A program made the translations under genes and the position numbers. Shown here piece by piece: positions 1 to 7,749 of a stretch of DNA of 33,264 nucleotides; positions within the stretch are counted from its first letter, which is position 1; every line of letters begins with the position of its first letter. The stretch covers positions 1 through 33,264 of the forward strand of contig NZ_JALKFU020000011.1 in assembly GCF_023242965.2 (NCBI RefSeq). The letters run 5' to 3'. The stretch comes from Frankia sp. AgKG'84/4 (lineage in GTDB: Bacteria > Actinomycetota > Actinomycetes > Frankiales > Frankiaceae). Under the pieces are notes generated by a model, which saw nothing but the letters and a program-made list of their open reading frames with translations, searched no databases and had not been told where the DNA came from.

Positions 1-82
1 CCGCCGCCGGGCCGGCGGGCGCGTCGCCGGGCGCGACCGCGAGCCCCGCGGTGCCGACGACGACCGCGCTCTCCTCCTGCAT
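1..82 (-). CDS. Possible N-terminal fragment of an unidentified protein (runs off the window)
   Basis: An open frame on the minus strand begins at an ATG at position 82 and stays open to the window edge, giving about 27 residues that begin MQEESAVVVGTAG. It lies 28 bases past the stop of the acyl-CoA dehydrogenase gene and in the same direction, so it could be the next gene of that unit. No clear ribosome binding site precedes the ATG; a GGAGGAG stretch lies just inside the frame. The fragment is too short to assign a family, and the coding call itself is uncertain. Confidence 0.3.
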   Translation of the reverse strand, partial: MQEESAVVVGTAGLAVAPGDAPAGPAA

Positions 83-110
83 CAACTGATCCGGATGCCG
101 GCGGCTGGTA

Positions 111-1274
111 TCAGCCTTTGAGTAGCGCGCGGGCCATGACGACCCTTTGGACCTGGTTGGTGCCCTCGTAGATCTGGGTGATCTTAGCGTCGCGCATCAT
201 CCGCTCGACGGGGAAGTCGCGGGTGTAGCCGGCGCCGCCGAACAGCTGAACGGCGTCCGTGGTGACCTCCATCGCCACGTCCGAGGCGAAGCACTTCGCG
301 GCGGCGGAGATGAAGCCGAGCGCCGGTTCGCCGCGTTCCGCCCGGGCGGCGGAGATGTACACCAGCTGACGGGCGGCCTCGATCTTCATGCCCATGTCGG
401 CGAGCATGAACTGGACGGCCTGGTTGTCCGCGATCGCGCGGCCGAACTGGCGGCGCTGCTGGACGTAGCTCAGCGCGGCGTCCAGGGCACCCTGGGCGAT
501 GCCGACGGCCTGGGCACCGATCGTCGGCCGGGTGTGGTCGAGGGTGGCGAGCGCGGTGCGCAGGCCGGTCCCCGGCTCGCCGATGATCCGGTCGGCGGGG
601 ATGGTACAGCCGGTGAAGTGGATCTCCCGGGTGGGCGAACCCTTGATGCCGAGCTTGCGCTCCTTGGTCCCGACCTCGAACCCGGGGTCGTCGCGGTGCA
701 CCACGAACGCCGAGATGCCGTCGACCTTGCGGGCCGCGTTCGGGTCGGTCACGGCCATGACGGTGTACCAGGTCGACGCGCCGGCGTTCGTGATCCAGGT
801 CTTCGTCCCGTCGAGGACCCAGTGGTCGCCGTCGAGACGGGCGCGGGCGCGCATCGAGGCGGTGTCCGAACCGGCCTCCCGTTCGGACAGCGCGTAGGAG
901 ATCATCGCCTCGCCGCTGGCGATCGAGGGCAGGACGAGGCGCTTGAGCTCCTCGGAGCCCGACAGGATGATCGGCATGCTGCCGAGCTTGTTGACCGCGG
1001 GGATCAGCGAGCTCGACGCGCAGGCCCGCGCGACCTCCTCGATGACGATGCAGGTCGCGATCGAGTCGGCGCCCTGCCCGCCGTACTCCTCGGGGATGTG
1101 GACCGCTTCGAAACCGGCCCGGTTGAGCGCGTCGAGCGCCTCGGTGGGAAACCGCTCCCGCTCGTCGACGTCCGCCGCGTGCGGGGCGATCTCCTTCTCG
1201 ACCAGATCGCGCACCGCCTCACGCAGCGCGACATGCTCCTCGGCGAGCTGATACAGGCTGAAACTTGGGTTCAC
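111..1274 (-). CDS. Acyl-CoA dehydrogenase
   Basis: FAD-dependent dehydrogenase of 387 residues, the usual length for the family. It introduces the alpha-beta double bond into an acyl-CoA and passes electrons to electron transfer flavoprotein. The order is N-terminal helical domain, the beta-domain signature around YALSEREAGSDT, then the C-terminal helical domain with QLFGGAGYTRDFPVERMMRD and the IYEGTNQVQR motif. The glutamate of IYEGT (about residue 370) matches the catalytic base of short- and medium-chain enzymes. The start is a GTG with a purine-rich GAGGCGG upstream. It lies 72 bases downstream of the 3-hydroxyacyl-CoA dehydrogenase gene in the same direction, so the two probably share a transcript for fatty acid or butyrate-type oxidation. 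Chain-length preference cannot be read from the sequence. Confidence 0.95.
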   Translation of the reverse strand: MNPSFSLYQLAEEHVALREAVRDLVEKEIAPHAADVDERERFPTEALDALNRAGFEAVHIPEEYGGQGADSIATCIVIEEVARACASSSLIPAVNKLGSMPIILSGSEELKRLVLPSIASGEAMISYALSEREAGSDTASMRARARLDGDHWVLDGTKTWITNAGASTWYTVMAVTDPNAARKVDGISAFVVHRDDPGFEVGTKERKLGIKGSPTREIHFTGCTIPADRIIGEPGTGLRTALATLDHTRPTIGAQAVGIAQGALDAALSYVQQRRQFGRAIADNQAVQFMLADMGMKIEAARQLVYISAARAERGEPALGFISAAAKCFASDVAMEVTTDAVQLFGGAGYTRDFPVERMMRDAKITQIYEGTNQVQRVVMARALLKG

Positions 1275-1346
1275 GGCGACCGCCTCGCTGATCGTGGTTC
1301 GCGCTCGTGTCGGCCAGTCGGCCCACCGCCAGGGCCGGGTCGTGGA

Positions 1347-2273
1347 TCAGGCCGCGTAGTTGTGGAAGCCGCGTCCGCTCTTCTTGCCGAGCAGGCCGGC
1401 GTCGACCATCCGCATGAGCAGCGGCGGCGGAGAGTAGAGCGGCTCCTTGAACTCCTCGTACAGCGACTCCGCGACCGCCTTGATCGTGTCAAGCCCGATC
1501 AGGTCGCTCAGCCGCAGTGGCCCCATCGGGTGGGCGCAGCCGAGAACCATACCCCGGTCGATGTCGTCCGCCGCGGCGAAACCGGATTCCAGCATCCGCA
1601 CCGCGGCCAGCAGATACGGCACCAGCAGCGCGTTCACCACGAAACCGGCGCGGTCCTGCGAGCGGATGACCTCTTTGCCGAGGCGCTCGGTGACGAAACC
1701 CTGCGCGGCGTTCACTGTCTCGGCCGAGGTCAGCAGGGACGGGACGATCTCGACGAGTTTCTGGACGGGCACCGGGTTGAAGAAGTGGATCCCGACGACC
1801 TGCTCCGGCCGGGAGGTCGCCATGCCGAGCTTCATGATGGGAATCGACGACGTGTTCGACGCGAAAATCGCGTCCGGCCGGCTCACGACCTTGTCCAGCG
1901 CGGCGAAGATCTCCGATTTGACCTGCTCGTTCTCCGCGACGGCCTCGACGACGACATCGCGGTCGCCGAAAGCGTCGATCTCGGTGGTGAACGTGAGCCG
2001 GCCGAGCACCGTGTCCCGTTCCGCCTCGCTGAGCTTGCCGCCGCGCACCCCGCGGTCCAGCGACGCGACCAGCCGCGACCGCCCGGCGGACAGCGCCGAC
2101 CTGTCGACCTCACGGACGGCGACGTCGAGTCCGGCCCGGGCAGCCACCTCCGCGATACCGGAGCCCATCAGGCCGCAGCCGATCACGCCCAACCGGGTGA
2201 ACGTCGACGCCGGGCTCACAGCCGCCCCGTCGACACGATCGACCGTCTGCACCGCACTCACCGCTGGATCCAC
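1347..2273 (-). CDS. 3-hydroxybutyryl-CoA / 3-hydroxyacyl-CoA dehydrogenase
   Basis: NAD(P)-dependent dehydrogenase of about 308 residues that interconverts 3-hydroxyacyl-CoA and 3-oxoacyl-CoA. The N-terminal Rossmann fold carries a GxGxxG loop (GCGLMG, residues 32-37). The family motif HFFNPVP follows with the catalytic histidine near residue 163, and the C-terminal dimerisation domain contains HPMGPLRLSDLIGLD. The length matches single-domain FadB2/PaaH-type enzymes, without a hydratase fusion. The start is uncertain: the GTG at 2273 lies directly against a GAGAGGAG stretch, so a GTG at about 2261, spaced better from it, may be the real one. It is the first gene of a pair with the acyl-CoA dehydrogenase. 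Confidence 0.93.
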   Translation of the reverse strand: MDPAVSAVQTVDRVDGAAVSPASTFTRLGVIGCGLMGSGIAEVAARAGLDVAVREVDRSALSAGRSRLVASLDRGVRGGKLSEAERDTVLGRLTFTTEIDAFGDRDVVVEAVAENEQVKSEIFAALDKVVSRPDAIFASNTSSIPIMKLGMATSRPEQVVGIHFFNPVPVQKLVEIVPSLLTSAETVNAAQGFVTERLGKEVIRSQDRAGFVVNALLVPYLLAAVRMLESGFAAADDIDRGMVLGCAHPMGPLRLSDLIGLDTIKAVAESLYEEFKEPLYSPPPLLMRMVDAGLLGKKSGRGFHNYAA

Positions 2274-2441
2274 TCCTCTCGGACGCCGACGCCCGCAACC
2301 GCCGCCGATCCGGCAAGGTCATCCGCCAGGCGAGACGCCCGTAAGGCGGCTTGCCGAACACCGCACCGGTGCCCGTGACTCACCCTAGCCCGTGAGCTCG
2401 GCGCTCTCATCAGATTCCGTTCGGCCCAGGATCTGCCCAGG

Positions 2442-3344
2442 TCAGGACCCCAGGACCAGCGACCATAGCGGCAGGGTGACCAGCGAAAGCGGCACCCCGA
2501 CCCCCACCAGCAGACTCGGCAACGGGGTGGCCAGGTCCTGGCGCGCGGCGATCAGTGCGCCGGCGACCATCGGGGGCATCGCCGTCTCGAACAACGCGAT
2601 CGTGACCGCGTGATCGCCGAGCCCACCGGCGATGCCGTAGACGGCGACCACGACCGCGGGCGCGACCACGAGCTTCACTCCGAGACCGAGCACCAGCTCG
2701 CGCCACCAGCGCCGCACGGCACGCACCTCGAGCTGCAGGCCAATGGAGAACAGCGCCAACGGGGTGAGGGTGGCGCCGAGGGAGACCAGTGCGGAGTCCA
2801 GCCAGTCCGGGAAACCCACCGGCCGCAGCACCAGGGCCGCTACCAGGGCGATGAGCGCCGGCGCGGTCAGCACCCGCCGGGCCAGCTCCGCGCGCGGCAG
2901 CGACGCCCCGGCCACCACCGTGACGAGGCTGAGGACCACCGTGTTCAGCAGCAGGAACGAGCCGAGCTGATCGACGAGGACGGCGATGGGCACCGAGCCC
3001 GCGCCGTAGAAGGCGGTGACCATCGGAAAGCCGACGAAGCTCGTGTTCGCCACCGCCGTGGTGGCGATCAAGGCCGTCACGGTGTCGCGGCGCAACCGCA
3101 GCGGGCGCGCGGCGAGCAGGTACAGCCCGATCGACACCGCGAACAGCAGGTACGGCGCGGCGAGGACGAGCGCGAGGTTACCCGGGAACCGCACCTCGTG
3201 CATGGCGTGCAGGACGAGCGCGGGCAGCGCGACGTCGAGCAGCCAGGTGTTCACCGTCGCCGCAGCGCCCTCGGGTGGTCTGCGCCAGCGCCGGACCACG
3301 ATGCCAGCGATCAGGCCGACCAGTAGGACGACCAGCGCGGACAC
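2442..3344 (-). CDS. AEC family transporter (auxin efflux carrier type)
   Basis: Integral membrane protein of 300 residues with about ten hydrophobic segments in two blocks separated by a more polar middle, as in the AEC/BASS-like fold. The start (MSALVVLLVGLIAGIVVRRW, from a GTG) and the helix-breaking segments such as ALPALVLHAMHEV are typical. Bacterial AEC members export or import small organic anions such as malate or malonate; the substrate cannot be read here. It is 168 bases upstream of the 3-hydroxyacyl-CoA dehydrogenase gene in the same direction. That gap makes co-transcription possible but not evident. Confidence 0.85.
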   Translation of the reverse strand: MSALVVLLVGLIAGIVVRRWRRPPEGAAATVNTWLLDVALPALVLHAMHEVRFPGNLALVLAAPYLLFAVSIGLYLLAARPLRLRRDTVTALIATTAVANTSFVGFPMVTAFYGAGSVPIAVLVDQLGSFLLLNTVVLSLVTVVAGASLPRAELARRVLTAPALIALVAALVLRPVGFPDWLDSALVSLGATLTPLALFSIGLQLEVRAVRRWWRELVLGLGVKLVVAPAVVVAVYGIAGGLGDHAVTIALFETAMPPMVAGALIAARQDLATPLPSLLVGVGVPLSLVTLPLWSLVLGS

Positions 3345-3484
3345 CTGGCAATGGTCGCAGCTCGGCGGCGCTGGCAGGACCGGTCGTGGTGCGTTCCACC
3401 CGGCCCCGGCCCCGGCCCAGGTGCAGACGGCGGCGGTGGCGGTGGCGGTCGTCGGCGGGGGACCGAGGTGCTGCGGGCCTCGGA

Positions 3485-3715
3485 CTACGGCCCGGGGTGC
3501 GCCCGGCGCCGTGCGCGACGCAGCCGTCGAGCCCGCCTCAGCACTCGAGGCAGCAGGATGTTCGTGGCGAACACGGCGCCGGCGAACACGTAGTTTCCGC
3601 TGCCCAGCCGTGCCTGCCCTGGCAGCGGCACCAGCGTGTAGGTGATCAGAATGATGGCCGGCAACAGCAGGGTGGCGACCATGACGCCGCCCACCCAGGG
3701 CGGCGAGTCCGTCAT
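3485..3715 (-). CDS. Small two-helix membrane protein, function unknown
   Basis: An ATG at 3715 (MTDSPPWVGGV) gives a 76-residue protein. It has two hydrophobic segments, roughly residues 8-30 and 39-56, and a strongly basic tail with many arginines (RVLRRARRLRRARRRA) that should face the cytoplasm. The frame is also open upstream to 3769, but that extension is proline- and arginine-rich and looks like leader DNA. I do not recognise a family. It lies 140 bases upstream of the AEC transporter and is divergent from alkB, so its promoter would share the 3716-3936 region. No clear ribosome binding site supports the start. Confidence 0.55.
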   Translation of the reverse strand: MTDSPPWVGGVMVATLLLPAIILITYTLVPLPGQARLGSGNYVFAGAVFATNILLPRVLRRARRLRRARRRAHPGP

Positions 3716-3797
3716 CGAGCGGGATCTGCGCGGATGCGGCGGCCGGGATGGCGCGCCCGCCGGTATCACTGTGGGTTACGTCCTTTGGGTGACATGT

Positions 3798-3824
3798 GTC
3801 GGAGATCCTGTTGTCATCTCCGAC
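3798..3824. promoter_or_regulatory. Perfect inverted repeat upstream of alkB, likely operator
   Basis: Two perfect 9-base arms, GTCGGAGAT (3798-3806) and ATCTCCGAC (3816-3824), are separated by 9 bases. The repeat lies 112 bases before the alkB start, in the divergent region. A TTGTCA hexamer at 3811-3816 inside the repeat, with CAGATT at 3835-3840 (18-base spacer), could be a promoter, in which case a bound repressor would cover the -35 box. The symmetry is directly visible; the promoter and operator roles are inferred. Confidence 0.5.
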
Positions 3825-3936
3825 GCCGGACTGGCAGATTCACGAGTCGTTCCGCCGAACTGTCCCATCGCCTGTTTTCGCGGCCGGACGGGCGCGACCG
3901 GTGCAGGCTGGTCGTCCCGGTGGATCGGAGGTATCG

Positions 3937-5163
3937 GTGGCAGCTCCCGTCTACTCGGCGCCTGGCTGTCTTGCCTGGCGCGACGGAAAACGCTACATGT
4001 GGCTCACGGCTGTCATCGTCCCGCTGCTGGCGATCGTCGGCTACGGCCTGTGGCACCGAACGGGCCTTGGGGTGCACTGGTGGGTAACCCCGCTGTTCGT
4101 CTTCGTGCTGGTCCCGATACTCGATCTGACCTCCCCGCCGGACCCGGTCAATCCGCCGGCGGAAATCCTCCCGGCGCTCGAGGACGATCGGTTCTACCGC
4201 CGATGCACCTACCTCTACCTGCCACTGGCAGGGGTCGGCCTGGTGCTCGGAGCATCGGCCTGGGACAGCGGGCACCTGTCCGCGCTTGCCCGGATCGGAG
4301 CCGTGATCTCCGTGGGGACGGTAACTGGAGTCGGCATCACCACGGCACACGAACTGGGCCACCGCCGCGGGCGCCTGGAACGCTGGCTGGCGCGGCTCAT
4401 GCTCGCCGCCACCGGCTACGGCCACTTCTACGTCGAGCACAACCGCGGCCATCACGTTCGGGTCGCGACCCGGTCGGATCCGGCGAGCGCCCGGCTGGGG
4501 GAGAGCTTCTGGCGGTTCTGGCCGCGGACAGTTATCGGCGGCGTGCGCTCGGCCTGGGCGCTGGAAAGCCGCCGACTGCGGCTGCGCGGTGGCCGGGTCT
4601 GGTCGCCGCGTAACGAGGTGCTGCTCGGCTGGCTGCTGACCGCGGTCCTCTTCGGCACGCTGGCCGCGGTCTTCGGGCCCGCGGTACTCGGCTTCCTCGT
4701 CGCCCAGGCGTTGTTCGGGATCACCCTGCTCGAAGGGGTGAACTACATCGAGCACTACGGCCTCGCCCGGGCCCGAACCGATTCCGGCCGGTACGAGGCG
4801 GTCACCCCGCGCCACAGCTGGAACAGCGATGCCGTGATCAGCAATCTGGCGTTGTACCAGCTCCAGCGCCACAGCGATCACCATGCCAATCCCACCCGTC
4901 GTTACCAGGCGCTTCGCTCGTTCGAGGAATCCCCCCAACTGCCGGCGGGGTATGCCACCCTGCTGCCCGTCGTGTTCCTGCCGCCGGTGTGGTTTCGCCT
5001 GATGGACGATCGGGTGGCGGCCCACTACGGTGGCGATCTCGACCGGGCCAACGTCCACCCACCGCGGCGGAGGGCCCTCGCCGCCCGCTACCCGGGGCGC
5101 CCGGTACCCGTCCGCGCCCCGGCGGTGCCCGCTCCCACCAGTTCGCCGAACAGCTCCCGGTAG
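3937..5163 (+). CDS. alkB: Alkane 1-monooxygenase (AlkB-type membrane diiron hydroxylase)
   Basis: Membrane hydroxylase of 408 residues that inserts oxygen at the terminal carbon of n-alkanes using a diiron centre held by histidines. All hallmark boxes are present: HELGH (138-142), EHNRGHH (167-173) followed by VATRSDPASAR, NYIEHYGL (from 269) and LQRHSDHH (309-316) followed by NPTRRYQ. Several hydrophobic helices precede and separate the boxes. I chose the GTG at 3937 because GGAGG lies 5 bases before it, although the frame is open to 3796. The C-terminus is proline-rich and lacks a fused rubredoxin domain, and no rubredoxin or rubredoxin reductase gene is in the window, so its electron donor must be encoded elsewhere. 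The last 76 bases overlap the opposite gene. Xylene monooxygenase-like activity cannot be excluded, but the boxes fit AlkB best. Confidence 0.93.
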   Translation: MAAPVYSAPGCLAWRDGKRYMWLTAVIVPLLAIVGYGLWHRTGLGVHWWVTPLFVFVLVPILDLTSPPDPVNPPAEILPALEDDRFYRRCTYLYLPLAGVGLVLGASAWDSGHLSALARIGAVISVGTVTGVGITTAHELGHRRGRLERWLARLMLAATGYGHFYVEHNRGHHVRVATRSDPASARLGESFWRFWPRTVIGGVRSAWALESRRLRLRGGRVWSPRNEVLLGWLLTAVLFGTLAAVFGPAVLGFLVAQALFGITLLEGVNYIEHYGLARARTDSGRYEAVTPRHSWNSDAVISNLALYQLQRHSDHHANPTRRYQALRSFEESPQLPAGYATLLPVVFLPPVWFRLMDDRVAAHYGGDLDRANVHPPRRRALAARYPGRPVPVRAPAVPAPTSSPNSSR

Positions 5164-5669
5164 CGCACGAACGCGGAACGCAGACGTTCAGTGTCCGGTG
5201 GGAGCCCGTCGCTGCCCGGTGGCGACTTCACTGTGGCCAACCGGCGGGCCTCGCGGTAACTGCCGACCAGTCCGGGATGGTCGGCGCCGAGCAGCTCCGC
5301 ACACTCGTCAAAGCTGTCCGCTGGATATCCACGGCTCCGCAGGACGTCGGTGACGAGAAAATCCGCCTTTGACGTCGCGTCCACGGGGTCGTCCACGAAA
5401 GAAATCTGGAGCTTCGTCCAGCGATCCGTGAAGACCTTTCGTTCGTTCTCACTCAGCGCGTTGATCTTAAGTGCATCGCGCCGTTCAGCGATAGCGGTGA
5501 GATGTCGCTCGGCCGCCCGCCTGCCACCACGCTCGGCGACCACCCGGTCATATTCCGGCCCGAATCGTCGGCGCAACGCGGCGCGGCCGCCACGCCGGTC
5601 GAGCAGGCTGGCAGCGCCGACCAGGGACATGGCGCAGATCACGAGAACAACCCACCCAACGGTGCCCAC
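5088..5669 (-). CDS. Conserved actinobacterial protein with N-terminal membrane anchor, function unknown
   Basis: A protein of 193 residues. One hydrophobic segment at residues 4-22 (VGWVVLVICAMSLVGAASL) is followed by a basic stretch and a charged, mainly helical domain containing RRRFGPEYDRVVAERGGRRAAE, FVDDPVDATSKADFLVTDVLRSRGYP and LLGADHPGLVGSYREA. I recognise this arrangement from unnamed proteins common in actinobacteria, but no function is known to me. The GTG start at 5669 is supported by GGAGG six bases upstream. The C-terminal tail is rich in Gly, Ala and Thr and overlaps the 3' end of alkB on the other strand by 76 bases. It follows the ADA-like gene by 28 bases in the same direction, so they may be co-transcribed. 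Confidence 0.8.
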   Translation of the reverse strand: MGTVGWVVLVICAMSLVGAASLLDRRGGRAALRRRFGPEYDRVVAERGGRRAAERHLTAIAERRDALKINALSENERKVFTDRWTKLQISFVDDPVDATSKADFLVTDVLRSRGYPADSFDECAELLGADHPGLVGSYREARRLATVKSPPGSDGLPPDTERLRSAFVRYRELFGELVGAGTAGARTGTGRPG

Positions 5670-5697
5670 GGAATACCTCCGCCTGCCATTCTTCTAG

Positions 5698-6759
5698 TCA
5701 TGATCCGGGCGCACGATACCCGGATCCGCCGGTGATGACCGTGCTGTTCCGGCACCTGCGGGCCAGCGCCGACCCGGGGCCGCCGACCCGCTGAGCCGGC
5801 GGTGTCGATGCCGTCGTACCCCATTCGGCCACGGTCGTGGCGAGTTCGCCACGCAGCACCGCCCGTCCGGTCTCCGGCAGGGCAGCCCGACTGATCGCTG
5901 TCTCGACGAGCGTGACCAGATCCGCGCGCCGCAGACCGGCGACGCGCAGCGCGCCCAGGTAGGCCGCCCGCGGCGAGGACGGCGCCTGTGCCAGGCCGCC
6001 CGAACCGAGGCAGACCGCGAGCCGGTGAGCCATCGCGAGCGCCAGCGGATGGGTCATCGGCCGGGACCGCTGAGGCATCTCGGCGCACATTTCCACGGCG
6101 ACATCGAACTGGCGCAGGTGGTCGATGAGCGCGGGTTCGGAAAGGGCGCCGCAGGCGTGACCGATCCGGGTGGCCCGCAGGTGGGTCACGGCGTCCCACA
6201 CCGCCTTCGGTCCGGCGTGCGGCGAGACGTGGGGATAGCTACCGAGCCCCGCCTCGGTGGCGGCCACGAACACGTCTGCCAGGTCGGGAAGGTCCGGGCC
6301 GGGTTCACCCGGACCCGGCACTGCGAGCCCCAGACCGACGACGGCCGTGCGCCCCAGGGTCACGGCGAGCTCGACCGTCCGTTCCGCCGCCGCGCGGAGC
6401 CCGGGCCCGGCGGCGGGAACCTCGGCGACCCATCGCACCTGGATTCCCGCCTCCCGCTCGGCCGCCCGGCGCCCGAGGTCGAGGCCGGTGAACATGACGG
6501 CGGGATCGACGCCCCGGCGCTCGTGTTTCCACGGAGTGATGGTTATCTCGGCGTAACGCACTCCCTGGGACGCCAGCAAATGTGCCGTCAGAAATGCTGC
6601 GGCGGCGAATCGGCTCTCGTCATCAGACCGCGATGACGTGTTCCGGTATCCATGATCAGAGGGGCGCGGTCCCGGAAAGACCAGTCGCGCGTGCAGATCT
6701 ACTTTGGGAAGTGCATCAATGAACGCCGCATCCGCGTCAAAATACGGGGACCCGGCCAT
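5698..6759 (-). CDS. Adenosine deaminase-fold protein lacking catalytic residues (probable pseudoenzyme)
   Basis: A 353-residue protein that follows the adenosine/AMP deaminase family along its length: LPKVDLHARL (residues 17-26), GVRYAEITITP (66-76), SPHAGPKAVWDAVTHL (179-194), RIGHA (198-202), VEMC (222-225) and HPL (237-239). Key positions are changed. The HxH metal pair is HAR, so the second histidine is Arg25. The HAGE motif is HAGP, so the catalytic glutamate is Pro184. The TDDP motif is SGGL (253-256), so both aspartates are glycine. His23, His181 and His201 remain. The frame is intact and codon use is normal, so it looks like a maintained protein without deaminase activity rather than a decaying gene. 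The ATG at 6759 was preferred; the GTG at 6777 is possible. A binding, sensory or altered catalytic role is open. Confidence 0.78.
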   Translation of the reverse strand: MAGSPYFDADAAFIDALPKVDLHARLVFPGPRPSDHGYRNTSSRSDDESRFAAAAFLTAHLLASQGVRYAEITITPWKHERRGVDPAVMFTGLDLGRRAAEREAGIQVRWVAEVPAAGPGLRAAAERTVELAVTLGRTAVVGLGLAVPGPGEPGPDLPDLADVFVAATEAGLGSYPHVSPHAGPKAVWDAVTHLRATRIGHACGALSEPALIDHLRQFDVAVEMCAEMPQRSRPMTHPLALAMAHRLAVCLGSGGLAQAPSSPRAAYLGALRVAGLRRADLVTLVETAISRAALPETGRAVLRGELATTVAEWGTTASTPPAQRVGGPGSALARRCRNSTVITGGSGYRAPGS

Positions 6760-6925
6760 CGTCACTTCACGTCCCACCGCTGCCCACCGAGTTTCGTCCG
6801 GCTCGATCGTCGCGAGCCCCGAATATCAGGACCCAACATTCCCGGAGAAGCGCGTGACAGGTCAAGGACTCTGACGAGAGCCTGTCAGGTTTGACGGAGG
6901 ACTTGGTGCTGTGGCGACAGCGTGC

Positions 6926-7642
6926 TTACTCGGCGGTGGGCGGCGGCGGAGCGGACCCGCCCAGATGAGCCGGCAGCCACCAGTCCGGCTTCCCGGGCGC
7001 GGGGCGCGGATAGGTTCGCTGGGCGGTGTCCAGCAACTCGGCCATCGTCTTGTGCAGCGCGTCGGTTCCGGCCCGGTGGTCGGTGAGTTCCTCATGGGAC
7101 ACGGGACGCCCCACCGTGATCGTGACCGGGGTACCGATCGCCTCCCGTAGATGGAAGGGGTGGCCCTTGGTGAAGGTGCGCTGGCTTCCCCAGAGGATGA
7201 CGGGGATGACGGGGACCTTCGTGTGCGCGGCCAGCCGGGCCGCACCCGACTTGAACGAGCCAAGGCAGTAGCTCGGGCTGATCGTCGCCTCCGGGAACAC
7301 CCCGACGAGCTCGCCGGCGCGCAGTGCCGCCAGGCCTTCGCGCAGCGAGCCGGCACCGGCCTGCCGGTCCACCGGGATGTGGTGCATGCCGCGCATCAGC
7401 GGGCCGGCGATCCGATGGTCGAAAACTGCCTTCTTCGCCATGAAGCGCACCGGTCGCCGCTTTGCCTGCCAGAACGGCAGACCTGCCAGGGCGAAGTCGA
7501 GGTAGGAGACGTGGTTGATCAGAACCACGGCGCCGCCGGATGCGGGGACGTGCTCGAGGCCCTGTATGTCGATCCGCAGCCGCAATGCTGCGAAAAGGCC
7601 CTTCGCGACGGTGACGACTGGCCGGTAGACGTACTCCGCCAC
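6926..7642 (-). CDS. 1-acylglycerol-3-phosphate O-acyltransferase (PlsC family)
   Basis: Membrane-associated acyltransferase of 238 residues that would transfer an acyl group to lysophosphatidate or a related acceptor in phospholipid synthesis. The catalytic NHxxxxD box is NHVSYLD (residues 43-49). The acceptor-binding box is FPEAT (116-120), with alanine instead of the usual glycine (FPEGT). IPVDRQ lies between them and VPVIPVILWG follows, in the family order. I chose the GTG at 7642 because GAGGAG lies 9 bases upstream; the frame is open to a GTG at 7684. The tail is proline-rich. The next gene in the same direction, the ADA-like one, begins 166 bases further on. Actinobacteria carry several PlsC paralogues and the acceptor here is unknown. 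Confidence 0.9.
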   Translation of the reverse strand: MAEYVYRPVVTVAKGLFAALRLRIDIQGLEHVPASGGAVVLINHVSYLDFALAGLPFWQAKRRPVRFMAKKAVFDHRIAGPLMRGMHHIPVDRQAGAGSLREGLAALRAGELVGVFPEATISPSYCLGSFKSGAARLAAHTKVPVIPVILWGSQRTFTKGHPFHLREAIGTPVTITVGRPVSHEELTDHRAGTDALHKTMAELLDTAQRTYPRPAPGKPDWWLPAHLGGSAPPPPTAE

Positions 7643-7749
7643 GACAGGCCACTCCTCAGCTTTTCCCCGCCGGGTCGGCTCCACGGTCGGCCCCCGTCCG
7701 GTGCCGACACTACCGCCGCGCGACCCGCCGGTGGGATGCGGTGCGTCGG

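Noticed and set aside
147-2378. Long plus-strand open frame of 743 codons opposite the beta-oxidation genes
   Set aside because: It is antisense to two clear family proteins and encodes an Arg/Asp/Gly/Val-rich sequence with no family features; such frames are expected opposite GC-rich genes.
3814-5058. Minus-strand open frame opposite alkB
   Set aside because: The alkB frame carries all histidine boxes; the opposite frame is low-complexity Arg/Gln/Pro/His-rich and begins inside the divergent region.
5698-6759. Frameshift or truncation as explanation for the missing ADA residues
   Set aside because: Family-like sequence continues in the same frame on both sides of each changed position, so the changes are substitutions, not frame errors.
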